This document shows, in pieces, positions 50,143 to 63,080 of a DNA stretch of 64,000 nt. Origin of the DNA: Apostichopus japonicus (lineage: Eukaryota; Echinodermata; Holothuroidea; Aspidochirotida; Stichopodidae); the NCBI RefSeq assembly GCF_037975245.1, contig NC_092566.1:186001-250000 (forward strand), in the 5' to 3' direction. The notes under the pieces are model-generated. The model worked only from the letters and a program-made list of their open reading frames with translations, made no database searches and was not told where the DNA came from. Position 1 is the stretch's first letter. Each line of letters opens with the position of its first letter. The position numbers and the translations under genes are program-made.

Positions 50143-51968
50143 AGGCGCGTATCCAGGATTTTCTAACCCGGGGGGCGCGAATTACTATCTAAGCAGAGCG
50201 CCACCATCGGTTGGCGCGGAGCGTACAAGAAAATTTCTGGTTTTGATACCCCCCAGATCACCGGAAATGGCACTTCTCGGGCTTGAAAATGAGCAACCAG
50301 ATGTACACTTTTGCCTGAGAACCAAGTATTTCCCAAAAGTTTTTTTTTTTCCATCCATAACCTTTTTGAAGATTGTCACCAGTCACACATCATGTTCGAC
50401 CTCATTGCATGTCCTATGGATCATTGCTTTTGTAGGTTATTCTACGTCACGGCCCACATTAATATCCGAAAGCCCCACTTTTGAAGGTTTTAAGCCCATT
50501 ACTTGTTGAGAATTTGAAAATTCACTTTTCTCGTGAATAAAATCACTTGAAAACATACCCATAATGTTGCAGAAAATTCAATCTATAGACAACCAATATA
50601 GAAAAACCTCCTTGAACCCCTAACAGACTGGTCAAAATTGAACGAGTAGAGGAAAGTATGATGAAGAATGTTGGTGAGGAAATTTTCGAAAATTCCGACA
50701 CAGTTAATTTATTGGTGTAGAAATATTGCAACCTCTTATAATGGCTTTTGCAAAACTTGGTTGAAGGAACAGAAAAATAGCAGATATTTCCGATATCAGG
50801 TATATCGAAACCGAACACTTCGCTCATAGGCGTAGGTCCCGTAGGAGGCGGGGGCTGCAGCCCCCCCCCCCCCAGTTGTTTTCCCATTTCTTTTGGGCAC
50901 CTACTGAAAGAAAAATAAATAGCAATGATTAGCTTAAAATGATCTCCTTGGTAATTTAAATAAAGTTCTAAGCTTGGCCGACATTACTACTGTAAAAGAG
51001 AGTTTTGACATAAATGGATCTGTATGCTTTTTCTCCATCTACATAAGACATTTGGTTGTTTACATTAGCATCCGACGGTATACTGTGCAACTTTGACGGA
51101 CCGTAAGGTACACGATGCCATACAATGTAATGACCGATCTTGCCTATATGATATTGGCATCGACATGTTGAATGCGCGCTCCGCGCGCGAAAAATTTTGG
51201 CTTTTTTTTCGGGCAAGTCATTACAGCCCCCAAATCCAATCTGGCTCCTACGCCTTTGACTACACACATTGACAGTTTTTGAGGCTGTACATCGTGGAAA
51301 ATGCATTTCAATGCTCATTGATATGATGTTATATCTGCTCTTTGCTTTACAAATTCGAACAGGCGTGTAGCGAGTAATTGCCAAGGGAGGGCGAAGCCTG
51401 TAGGCAAACTATCTAAGCGAAGCGCCACCATGTGTTGGCGCGAAGCGTACAAGAAAAATTTTGGCCGAAAATGCCTCCCAGATCGCTGGAAATGACACTT
51501 CCCAGGCCTTGTAAGTTGCATCTAAGCATTGTCTATTTTGAAATTACTAGCGATGTCATAAAGAAAATTTGCTCGGGGGGGGGGGCGGTCGCCCCCTTCC
51601 CGAAATGCGTTATGTTCCCCGACAACTCGGTCGAGTTCAAGTACATTAGTGAGAGAGGAAAAACGGAAACGTCAAAAATGGAGTTGTCGGGGTAAGGGGT
51701 AGGGTGAGGCGCACACCCCCTCCGTAATCCTTGATCTGTCACTGGCTACCCTGTGTATATAATAGGGATCTTTCTCTTCCCGAGGTCTTGGCTATCTTCT
51801 ACTCCCTCCTTTTCTCCTTTTTCTCTCTTTTTTCTTTTTCTTTTCCCTTCCTTCCTCTCCTCCTTTTCTTTTTTCCCCCTCCTTTTCCCTTTTTTCTTCT
51901 CTTTTTTTTCTCTCCTCTTTTCCTTACCCGGGGGGCGCGCCCCCAACGCCCTCCCCTGGATACGCACC
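50143..51968. mobile_element. Composite hAT-like element (1826 bp), 8-bp target duplication, nested insertions
   Basis: TGTTTATC flanks both sides (50135-50142 and 51969-51976). Ends are inverted repeats of the type AGGYGCGTATCCAG followed by GGGGGGCGCG. The interior has two copies of the shared module (50185-50290 and 51409-51520). Between them, AGGCGTAGG at about 50828 and CCTACGCCT at about 51246 suggest a second, nested element. The left 0.7 kb is homologous, in inverted orientation, to part of the element at 61229-63080. Confidence 0.75.
51793..51926. repeat. Homopyrimidine tract, about 130 nt
   Basis: After the CTATCTTCTAC segment the plus strand is almost only C and T up to the CTTACCC near 51926. 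Such tracts can form triplex (H-DNA). It lies near the right end of the composite element and gives misleading Lys/Glu- or Phe/Ser-rich open frames. Confidence 0.9.
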
Positions 51969-51976
51969 TGTTTATC

Positions 51977-54359
51977 TTGTGCCTATCTTCTTACGGATAT
52001 TTCGATGGCCGAAAAGGTGAAACTTTTGTGGAAGAGCAAATAATCTACATTTTATCATGTACATTACATTATTAACGTGTGTATTTACGGTAAAATCGTA
52101 TATTTTTACACTCTCATCGTGTATTTTTGCATATCATCATTCATCAGGGCGGTAGCGTAGTTGATTCCGTTCGGACCGAAAACGAACACCGGTGTAGTGT
52201 ACCACCGGTGTTGTTCATGGATGAAATATGTCATTTAATGCCTGCAAATTACAGTGATAATTGTTAAAACTAACGTAAACGGTGTAAAAACGGTAAACTT
52301 TTGGAAGCATTTTGAAGAAACGGTTCTCATTATAAGAGTTATAGATCGCGCCTAGATGTGAGTTTAGTTATTAATACACAAACAGTGATGGTGTCACCTG
52401 TGTAACAAATAATTATGCATACTACTCAATTTTTAGTTTTAGATTCAATATTTGAGCTAAAATGTTGACTTGGAAGCCACCCGACGTGAAGTTGTAATCC
52501 ATAAACACTTGCGGGCTTCTCCAACATTGGTTGTCGTAAAAATAACTGCCTCACGGTCTGTATTTATTTATTCAGCTCCATGGTCGCGTCAGCATAGTAA
52601 TTAATGCATTCATATAGTCATATAATATACAATAATCCTGTTAGATGGTAGAAGGCTGTATTAGTAGAGAAACCGGTTGTTTCTGCTCGATTTAATTCAT
52701 TCTCTACGTTAGGTTTCATCACGGAACAATTAACTACTTCCATCTCATAGGACTTTGGAAGCGAGATTATTGCTGAATTGAATATACAATAACGATGGTA
52801 AATCAGTGTTCCTTCGATTAGCTTCATCGAACCCACTGTTGGAACTTGAGCTAAATGTTAGTAGCCTAGCCTAGGTATAAGTGACATATTAGTAGCCCAT
52901 TCAAAGGCCTAGTTCTAAAAATGTTACGCTAATTAGGCCAATTCAGAGACATGAAAATGATCGAATTAAACGAAGTTACATTTCTTGAAAATGAACAATT
53001 TATATATTTCCCTTTTCCAACGCACGGAAGCGTACTGTTTTCAGTGTATTTTTTTGGCGTCCCATAGATATCGGACTATCGCGTTAATTTTTCATCTTAC
53101 ACGTGCATACAGCGAGTCGAAAGAATAGTGGTTCGTCCGTTGTTTGCACCGCTAACTGTTTGATCCTGTTAATGTAACTTTGAAGATCAACCCTTCTGCA
53201 GCAATTCCACCTGTAGTGACAGTTGTAAGTAAACCAGTATTCATGGTATATAATTTTGCAACTTTGAGTTTACTCAACGAAGTATTCGTGTAACTAGGCC
53301 TTGTGTTAGGACAGGACTAGGCTATACCAATGTAGACTAGGCCCTTCAGTTAGCCTAGTCTGTCGAGGCATTGATGTGTCTATCAAAGTATCATTTATGC
53401 AGCCTTGTCAGACAACACTCACACTTGTTGTTACTCACACAAGGTCTACGCGGTTTCAAGGAATGTTAAGTGGATTCCGATCACGTTGAACTTAATGCTT
53501 GGCACTTCACCACACACCATAAGCAGAAATGGGTACTGATATTCTCCGCATCTAGGTACTTTCCGCTCACAAAAACAGTGCTTTCTGAACACCAAATTTG
53601 TCAGCGGAAAACAACTTACCAAACTGATTAGGCACATTGAAATGATTGAGGAGAATGCAGAAGGATAGAATTTGGCTAGAGCAGGGTAGAATTTGGTGTA
53701 GAGACTAGATTCTCAGGATAGCCTACATTAGGTTCGGAAGAGGAATGAATGAGTGGTGGTAATAATTAATTTTAGTTTAACAGCTTCACCTTATTTGGCT
53801 GTGATTATCAATATGGCGTGGAATATGGGGAAATCAAACTGCCGTATGGAATATTTGGTCTCGCGAAATTTCATCCTTATTACGTGTTCCAACACTTCAA
53901 TTTGAGATCAGCAACATTGTGCAGTACAAGTATGTCAGCCTCTTTTTCTGGTTGAGTCTGAGCCACAGTCAAGTTGTTTAATTTTTCCACTGGCTACTGA
54001 CTCCAGCAAAGATTAAGATTAATAATTTGCCCACTGCAACTCCAGCGAAAGAAAGTAGAATACTCACCACAGCGAGCTAACTCTGGCAAAAAGGGAAGTA
54101 ACCTATAATAAGAATATGATTTCCAACTGCAACTTTGAATCCAGCAAAACATATCAGACTGTTAGAAAGATATGCCATTCTCAAAAGCTTTAAGAACAGC
54201 CACCCCTCCCAATTTAAAATCACACACAAAGGAAGGATTGCTGATTGGCTTCTGATGAAACTGTTTTTGATCCTACTTCGTGCTTTACAATTTCCTTTCA
54301 AATGTAATGTAATAATAACTGTCTTCTTTTCATCCATAGTTATATTTTTAACCACCCAG
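51977..54359. other. Region upstream of GAR1 with candidate leader exon
   Basis: No coding segment was found. A plus-strand donor GTAAGT at 53225-53230 (after GTGACAGTT) and an acceptor-like TTAACCACCCAG ending at 54359 would allow an untranslated first exon near 53130-53224, spliced directly to the GAR1 start codon. Another acceptor-like CATCCATAG ends at 54339. These are candidates only. Confidence 0.3.
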
Positions 54360-57300
54360 ATGTCTTGGAGAGGAGGCGGAGGAGGAGGCGGAGGTTTTAG
54401 AGGGAGGGGTGGTGGATCCAGAGGTGGTCGTGGTGGTGGATTCAGAGGTGGCCGTGGTGGTGGTGACAGAGGTGGTCGTGGAGGTCGTGGTGGCTTTGGA
54501 AGAGGTGGAGGCAGAGGAGGAGGTGGTCGCTTTCAATCTTATGGACCACCGGACTATGTAGTTGGTAAGTGAAAGTAAATGTACTGTAATTGGCTATAAG
54601 CCAATTCTCATCAAATATTGTAAACCTATGTTGCAGTACCAGTTAATTCATGCAATTACTATAAGTTTCATGAAAACACAATTGCTCTGCTTTGGAAAGA
54701 TTGAAGGTCTACTGAAAGATGTATTGTCCCACTCTGTGACTGAAGATAAATGTATATAATGGGAAAAAGTTAAATGATTCCAGTATTGTTGGTTCTTTGA
54801 TGTCATACCTAGACTTGCTCCAAGTATTTATTGATTCATTGACAGACTCCCCTTAGGATAACAACTTTCTTAGTCACCATACTGCAAATGGTGTGAGAAT
54901 GTTGATAGTTTTCAGGACAAAATTGTGTTTGACAAAATGAAAATGTACAAATTACTTGTGTTCTTTTCTAGAGGTAGGATCATTCATGCATCCAGCAGAA
55001 GATGACTTGGTATGCCACAGTACTAATGAGAAAGTGCCTTACTTCAATGCTCCCATCTTCTTGGAGAACAAAGAGCAGATTGGGAAAATAGATGAGATAT
55101 TTGGCCATGTGACAGACTTTGTATCCTTAAATGTGAAATAAATGATGGTAACATCTTTCAGTTGATTTATCTTATTTAAATCACTTTTAAAATTTTGTGG
55201 CTATGGAAGAAGAGGAAAGAGATAGTAGCAATAATAATTATAAATTATAAGTAGCCAAGTTTCTACATAAAGTTGCAATCAACAATAATTCCTGTAAATC
55301 AAAGGGGACTATCCTGCTAATTGATGTGTAATGCCTGTTCAATGCTTGCACAATCATAACATAATTAGAGGTTACCCCAGACCATATTACTGAAGCTACA
55401 GCTAGTTACTAGGATACCTAAACATTTAAACATAATGCCCATACTTTACTAACTTCACTGGTAGCCTATAGAGCAGAGAGTTATTTCTAAGGTACTTATT
55501 ATTATTAACTGTGCCCTTGTTAAGGGTTCTCCTTATATCAAGGAGCTCTTGCATCTCAATCAACCATCTAGACATCGCCATAGTTTAAACAATAATCTTT
55601 TGGTCATTCCAAATACTCACCCGTGACCCGGTGGCGATCATTTTCTGTACAAAATTGGTCCTGTTCATTGGCACTCTCTCCCTTTGTGTATTAGAAATTT
55701 GACTTCTGTCATAAGCCCAAATTAAAGAATGTTTCTTTTTATTCAGGCTCTTTATTATGTAATAGTGTAATTGTAACTGTTCTTGTAAAGCGCTTTAGAT
55801 CATTGCCCTTCCAGAATTGTATTAAGCGCTATATAAATGTATTATTATAGTCTCTCATTGCTATGAAAGCCACAAACAGTTCACTATATCAAGTGTCAAT
55901 AGATCATCTGTTTTAGATTTTCTAACCTTAACTGGAAGCTTCAGTATTTCTCAGTCACGCTTTTGGACAACATGAAAGCCAGTTCCTTTGCCAAAGATCA
56001 AAAGGTAAGACACTATATTGTGACAATTTTTTCAATATTAACAAATGACAAACTTATCAAAGTAAATACATCTACATTTAACTAAAGATCTTGGACTAAT
56101 TATCTTAAATATTTCCATATGTCACAATGACAGTTCTTCATTGATCCTGGTAAGCTGCTACCTCTGGAGAGATTCCTACCTAAACCAGCTGGTGCTCCTC
56201 GAGGAGTTGGAAAGAGAGGTGGAAGAGGCAGAGGAGGATTTAGAGGAGGGAGTGGTGGCGGATTCAGAGGTGGCCGTGGTGGTGGTGACAGAGGTGGTCG
56301 TGGTGGATACAGAGGAGGGAGTGGTGGATACAGAGGAGGCAGTGGTGGAGGATCACGAGGAGGCTATGGCGGTAGAGGAGGCAGTGGTGGCAGAGGAGGC
56401 AGTGGATTCAGAGGAAGAGGAGGAGGAGGTGGTTTCAGGGGAGGTGAGTCTTTCAATGAAATATCTAAACATCTTTAAAATGATAAAGTACTCATGTATA
56501 GAAATGTACTATAGGTTAATAAAGTACTGTTTGCCAAAAATGACAGATCACTTTTTGGATAAGGCAAGACAAAGGCAGTCCACTTCTAAGGGATGCTCAC
56601 TTTCACTGAGGAACCTGCCTCTACATAATTTTATCCATTAAACAAGCATTTCTCTCTCAAATTACCTTGACATTCTTTACACATGTGACCAAATGATTTT
56701 ATGCTTACGAAGAACTACAAACAGAAGAAAGTTATAAGTTTAAAGATTGTATTATGGATAAGATTCAGATATGAATATTTAATGATTCTACAGAGAATTG
56801 TCATGCTCTTTACTCTGTTGAGCAATTTATCTGTCTGCTGCATAAGTGGTGAAACTTTATTTTGCATCTTGATGAGTAATATTCACTCTAGTTAAAAAGG
56901 TGCAGTTCATATACTTTTCCAAATTACTGATGTTGCATTTTGAACAGAAGTTAACAATTTGGTCGTTACTGATCAGCATACTTGCATATTGAGGAAAGGT
57001 TAGGTTCTTTACTGCTTTTGTCACTTGAAACTGCATCAGGAATGATGAAATAACTACAAGTATCCAAAGGTTTGCAAAAGAGAGAATAAAATATTACATT
57101 AAGTTTAATGGGCACAAAGTTCTGCCATGGATAATAAGAATAGTAAATCCCAAGGGAGTAAGTCAAAGATCCTTTAGTGTTTTGCTCTCTCTACTGAGTA
57201 TACAATTATGTGCAAGTATTACATGGCTTAATGTGAATGACTGAAAGTGACATTAGTTAATTCAAACTTTTATGAATTTGTTAACAGGGATTGGGACAGC

Positions 57301-57415
57301 CAGCTGCCAGACCATTGTTCAGTGGTGTTCAAATTACCTGTGACAGAACCTCAATTTTACATACATTGTTTTTTTTTTCATATTAGGAGGCGGCGGAGGC
57401 CACAAGACTTTCTGA
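54360..57415 (+). CDS. GAR1: H/ACA ribonucleoprotein subunit GAR1 (complete, five coding exons)
   Basis: Exons: 54360-54564, 54972-55120, 55945-56004, 56134-56443 and 57387-57415. Phases join exactly and give 250 aa (human is 217). GAR1 is a core protein of nucleolar and Cajal-body H/ACA RNPs, which pseudouridylate rRNA and snRNA; it binds dyskerin. The architecture is classical: an N-terminal Gly/Arg-rich domain (about residues 1-60), a conserved core (about 65-165) with [39 protein letters not shown] and a [15 protein letters not shown] segment, then a C-terminal RGG domain. The last exon encodes only the end GGGGHKTF and the stop. The start is MSWRGGG, next to an acceptor-like CCCAG. A possible ATTAAA poly(A) signal lies near 57593. 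The two RGG domains share a 44-bp identical stretch (see findings). Confidence 0.97.
55508..55849 (+). mobile_element. 3' remnant of a CR1/L2-like LINE in GAR1 intron 2
   Basis: Translation shows the decayed C-terminus of a reverse transcriptase ORF ([20 protein letters not shown], then [10 protein letters not shown], a stop, and LPLCIRNL), broken by a stop and at least one frameshift. It ends with a typical LINE tail: GTAAAGCGCTTTAGATC, GCGCTATATAAATG and ATTATTAT. The copy is truncated at its 5' side and inactive. Confidence 0.8.
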
Positions 57416-59780
57416 AGTTACTGGTCTCAGAGTGAGTTTCACACAATTCGTACAAATTCTTAGGGTATTTATATGTCAAATACAAAGTATGTTTCTCAAG
57501 TTAATTCCAATGAAATTGTATTCAACTTTTCCTTGTAATGCTCTTCACTTTAATGTGACTTTGACTCTTGGTAGATTTTGGTTTCCTTGATGATTAAAGA
57601 ACAGTCAAAATATAACCATGTATTACCTTAGGCATTGCAGAGTTTTCTGAACATCTACTCAAATTCCACACTATCTGTTTTCACCTACAGTATTACAGTA
57701 CATGAATCCATCAATAACCCAGGAATGCTGACTATCACCAACATAAGCTGTGTAAAATATTTAGAACTGGAATGGATGGAATATGAAAGCAAGTACTGAG
57801 CTTCCTTTGAAAATGTAAAGAATCCATTGTCTGGAAGAGCTTAGGACAAATATGTTAACAAGAAATGCTCATTAACACTTCAGGGACCTAGAGAGAAAGA
57901 GAACCAGTCCATTCAGAAATGCAGATGGAGAGGAGAAACAAAACTTTAATGATTCATACAAGATTCATACAAGCAATGAACATCACATGATCATTAAAGT
58001 ATTGACATTGCTGCTTTGCTCATGAATATGCGACCAAACAGGAACCATGAACAATATATGCCAATGAGGTATTGACAGTTGCCCAGGTCATGAATATGCA
58101 GGATGAGTGTCATACAGGATTAATATGGCAATTTATAGAATTAAATGCGCTTTAATTGAGATGGTGAGGCATGCATTCCACATGAAGAAGTAGAAGACGA
58201 GTATCATACAATTGTGAACATCATACTAATGATGGTAAGTGAGTAAATGTGGTATTAATTACATGGTAAGGTATGTTTTCCTCATGAATATGCAGAAGAT
58301 AAGGGTGAAACAATTGTGAACAATTGTGACTTGATGATGGTATGTGATATAATTAAATATGGTACTATTGAGAGAGTGAAGCTTGCCTTCCTCATGAATA
58401 TGAACCATAGTCACACAGTTCTTTTCTGATGTACATATGTCTAAGTACTTACATACTTGTTTGGGCCTGGAGAGCACTGTCTGTCAGGAATATTGCTGGA
58501 AGAACAATTTGTAAAACACCCATCTACCACAAGAGGTGTTTGGATTCTACCTTTTCTTACTGTGTAAAATATGAACATTACCAAAAACAGGAGCAATTTC
58601 CGTCTTTTCTTTTAAGCCCAAGGTGTTATACCTGTAGAGGTAACCTCCAGTTAGTCTTGTTAAGAAGCCACCTTGAACAGATTGCATGTGCAGGATCTGT
58701 TTCTATGAATAGCTGCACCAGGTGTATTTCCAGTGCATAACTGAATATCAAATACCATAACACAATACGTATATATACATTGTTCAATGCATTAGTGTAT
58801 TTGCTGTGACAACAAACTAAATAGCAGCTGCCACTTTATGCCAGATCTTTTTGGCTATGATAAGGTGAAGAAATTTCAATTTATGCAAATGTAGGTGGCC
58901 ATTAAACACATTGTTTTTACTTTGTGAAGAATTATTTGGTTACTGGATGTTAATTGGAAATACATTAACATGGGATTTTATATAAAAATGTTGAAGTGAG
59001 CTTACATAGTTACCACATATTTATATTAAAACATCTGCTTAACAGTCCAATGGAAATGCCTTTAATATACACATGGGTGGAATGTTTACAGTATATGTCA
59101 GACTTGTATGTATAATTGTACTCATTTCTTTTTACTCTCTTGGATATGAAGCCATACGCCTGGCATTTTGGAAATCTAGTATAGATACTAGTGTGTAACA
59201 AGGTAACTTGTACAAGCCTTGCACTAGTCATCATCATATCAAGGGGTATTCTACTTATACTGGTAATACAGGTCTAAATATATATGTGCAGCTCCAAGAT
59301 GAGGAGAAATGTCAACTTTATCTGAGGTGGACACAGCAGACCTGTTGATGTAAATAGTTTAAATTGAACTAGAAAAGGGAAAACAGTTTTAATTTTGATT
59401 TTTGTTCTTCACAGGATAACTTGATTTAACTACTACTTTAAGCATAATTTTTGATGTTTTTATAGCGATAAAAACTGTCACTGCTCAACAAACCAAATAC
59501 AGAAAATAAACAAGTAATGGGATCAAATTGCTTGAATTGTTTTGTTTGTCGCACTCTCAACCATTTTCTTCAGTGATTAATATTAAGAAATAATATTCCC
59601 TGCAATGATAAAGTGACATTTCCATTAGCCTTGGTGATATATCTTAGATCTTCTCCATCAAATAGTCCCAATTAAAATCAGGAACAGAGTTGGAGCTCTG
59701 ACAATACTAAAGATGGTTACATATATTCCTTCAGTAGCTTGATATTTCCTAACAGTTGCTTCCTTGATGGTTTGTTTGAA
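57416..59780. other. 3' flank of GAR1, no further gene seen
   Basis: Around 58010-58420 there are four to five weakly conserved copies of a segment with CATGAATATGC and AATTGTGAACA (about 90-110 bp apart), an old tandem repeat. The 103-codon frame at 58429-58740 shows no recognisable family and is probably chance. Confidence 0.45.
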
Positions 59781-59789
59781 TTCTAACAC

Positions 59790-61228
59790 CATAGGATTAT
59801 TTATCCTGCTACCCTGGGCTCTCAACAGACTAGAATTAATGATAGTAGTATCAAACATATTACATTATTTATCCTGCTACCCTGGGCTCTCAACAGACTA
59901 AAATTAATGATAGTAGTATCTAACATATTACATTATTTATCCCACTACCCTGGGCTCTCAACAGACTAGAATTAATGATAGTAGTATCAAACGTATAACA
60001 TTATTTATCCTGCTACCCTGGGCTCTCAACAGACTAGAATTAATGATAGTAGTATCTAACATATTACATTATTTATCCTGCTAGCCCGGGCTCTCAACAG
60101 ACTAGAATTAATATAGTAGTATCAAACATATTACATTATTTATCCTGCTACCCTGGGCTTTCAACGGACTAGAATTAATGATAGTAGTATCAAACATATT
60201 ACATTATTTATCCTGCTACCCTGGGCTCTCAACGGACTAGAATTAATGATAGTAGTATCTAACATATTACATTATTTATCCTGCTAAACTGGGCTCTCAA
60301 CAGACTAGAATTAATGATAGTAGTATCAAACATATTACATTATTTATCCTGCTACCCTGGGCTCTCAACGGACTAGAATTAATATAGTAGTATCAAACAT
60401 ATTACATTATTTATCCTGCTACCCTGGGCTCTCAACGGACTAGAATTAATGATAGTAGTATCTAACATATTACATTATTTATCCTGCTACCCTGGGCTCT
60501 CAACGGACTAGAATTAATATAGTAGTATCAAACATATTACATTATTTATCCTGCTACCGTGGGCTCTCAACGGACTAGAATTAATGATAGTAGTATCTAA
60601 CATATTACATTATTTATCCTGCTACCCTGGGCTCTCAACGGACTAGAATTAATATAGTAGTATCAAACATATTACATTATTTATCCTGCTACCCTGGGCT
60701 CTCAACGGACTAGAATTAATGATAGTAGTATCAAACATATTACATTATTTATCCTGCTACCCTGGGCTCTCAACGGACTAGAATTAATATAGTAGTATCA
60801 AACATATTACATTATTTATCCTGCTACCCTGGGCTCTCAACGGACTAGAATTAATGATAGTAGTATCCAACATATTACATTATTTATTCTGCTATGCTGG
60901 GCTCTCAACAGACTAGAATTAATGATAGTAGTATCTAACATATTACATTATTTATCCTGCTACCCTGGGCTCTCAACGGACTAGAATTAATATAGTAGTA
61001 TCAAACATATTACATTATTTATCCTGCTACCCTGGGCTCTCAACGGACTAGAATTAATGATAGTAGTATCCAACATATTACATTATTTATCCTGCTACCC
61101 TGGGCTCTCAACAGACTAGAATTAATGATAGTAGTATCTAACATATTACATTATTTATCCTGCTACCCTGGGCTCTCAACAGACTAGAATTAATGATAGT
61201 AGTATCTAACGTATTACATTATTTATCC
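59790..61228. repeat. 66/68-bp minisatellite, left part, about 21 copies
   Basis: Unit contains ATTATTTATCCTGCTACCCT, GGGCTCTCAACGGACTAGAA and GTAGTATCAAACATATTACA. Length variants differ by AATGATAG/AATATAG. The array is interrupted at 61228 by a transposon and resumes at 63081. Confidence 0.95.
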
Positions 61229-63080
61229 CACTGGCGGAGAAACAGGGGGGGTTGGGGGGGTTTTAACCCCCCCACTTTTTGAAGAGGGGGGGTTGGCCCA
61301 CACAATCAACCCCCCCTAGTTTTTGCCAGTAATGTTCTGTTATAGCCTATGTTATGTGCTCCAAATGGCATAATAAATCAAATTATTAAATTTGAAATTG
61401 TTAAAGTCATTTCAACCTTTTACCTGGTAGGCTACATCAACAATTAACGACCGAAAACCGAGTTAGAATTGACCCACACATTATTTCTAGCCCCTTTCCC
61501 CCACCTTGCGCATTGGAACTTGTAGCTCATAGCGCTAACTTCACCCCACAACAGACATACACAAAATAACGTTTTGTTGCTGTTGAATAGCTTTGGAACT
61601 CTTGTCAACTTCAACGAGGTGAAGGAAGGTAAAGAAAAAGAAGAAAGAGAAAAGGAGAAAAGGATGGAGTAGAAATACGGCAAGAAAACCGGAAGAGAAA
61701 GAGGAACAGTGACAAAATTATTCGAATTTGTAAAGCAAACAGCAGATATCACATCCAACTTTTTCAGTAGTGGGGACATGATATACCGTGTCCCCACCAA
61801 TTTGTCTTGACCAATAGCTGCATTTCAAGTTCCCCTGTATTGAACTTTGGCGCAGTTTGATCCAGCATTGTGCAAATGAAATGCAGCAGTTCTCATTTTA
61901 TTGTATTTTATCCACAGTTGTTAAATATAGGACGGAAATCGCATTTGCGGCAGTCTATAATTGTTTTCTGGGAGAGGACGCCAGACCCATCGTATACAAA
62001 AGTCTACTTGGATTATTTTTCCCCTGATTTTTTTTCTGCAGACGCCCATGCATGTATTTCCCCAAACTAAATTTCTAAGCCATGAGATCTAAAACTTAAG
62101 GAGGTTTAGGAGCATCATTAGGTCTGGGAAGTGTTATTTCCGGCGATCTGGGAGGTATATTTGCCCCAAAAAATCGTACGCTACGCGCGAACCCATGGTC
62201 GCGCTCCGCTTAGATAGTGTCATAGAACAGACACGCGTCCCCACCATTATCCAAGACTGATCTGCGCCCATGCTCAAAACTGTCGATGTGTGTAGTGTTC
62301 GGATTCGGAAATATCTGGTATATTTTTATTTCCTTCAACGAAATTTTTTAGTAGCCGTCTGAATTTTCGAAAATTCCCTAACCAACATTCTTCATCATAC
62401 TTCATCATACTCGTGCAATTTTGACCCGTCTGTTAGGGTTTGAAGGAAGTTTTTCTATATCGGTTGTCCATAGATGATATTTTGTGCAACATTATGGGTA
62501 TGTTTTGAAGTGAATTTATTCACGAGAATTGTGAATTTTCAAATTCTGAACAATGGGGCTGACGGATATTGTGGGCCGCGATGAAGAATCACCTACAAAA
62601 GCAATGATCCACAGGATATGTGATGAAGTCGAACATGATGTGTGACTGGTGACAATCTTCAAAAAGGTTATAGATGAGAAAAAAAGTATTTGGAAAAAAC
62701 TTGGTTCTCAGGCAAAAGTGTACATATGGTTGGTCAGTTTCAAGCCCGAGAAGTGCCATTTCCGGTGATCTGGGGGTACCAAAACCAGAAATTTGCTTGT
62801 ACGCTGCGCGCCAACCTATGGTGGCGCTCCGCTTAGATAGTAATACGCGTCCCCCGGGTTAGAAAATCCTGCATACGCCCCTTGTTAAATGCAGCTTTTC
62901 AAGGCCTGGGCAGTGCCATTTACTGCAATTTGGGAGGCAATATTTGCCAAAAATTCTTGTGCACTTCGCGCGGCCAACTTATGGTGGCGCTCCACTTAGA
63001 TAGTGAGCCAGCAGTTATGACTTTTTATTTCATCAATGGCCTGCAACCCCCCCACTTCTGACAAGAAATCTCCGCCACTG
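61229..63080. mobile_element. hAT-like non-autonomous transposon (1852 bp) inside the minisatellite
   Basis: The array sequence ATTTATCC is duplicated at 61221-61228 and 63081-63088. Ends are inverted repeats CASTGGCGGAGA, fitting the hAT YARNG rule on the right end (CAGTG). Next to the left end are G/C runs with GGGGGGTTTTAACCCCCC (about 61255-61272). The interior has three inverted copies of the shared module (62105-62222, 62740-62845 and 62888-63004). A segment at about 62290-62880 is homologous and inverted to 50150-50830, so an element of that family was captured here. No transposase was seen; the 118-codon minus frame at 61444-61800 is unrecognised. Confidence 0.88.

Noticed and set aside
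54348..54536. Minus-strand Ser/Thr-rich frame across GAR1 exon 1
   Set aside because: Antisense shadow of the Gly/Arg-rich coding exon.
56141..56641. 166-codon acidic frame overlapping GAR1 exon 4
   Set aside because: Wrong frame of the RGG exon; the correct frame gives [16 protein letters not shown] and joins in phase at both ends.
58429..58740. 103-codon plus-strand frame downstream of GAR1
   Set aside because: No recognisable family, no supporting splice signals, composition typical of chance.
61444..61800. 118-codon minus-strand frame inside the hAT-like element
   Set aside because: No similarity to a hAT transposase; low-complexity Ser/Phe/Leu stretch from a purine-rich segment.
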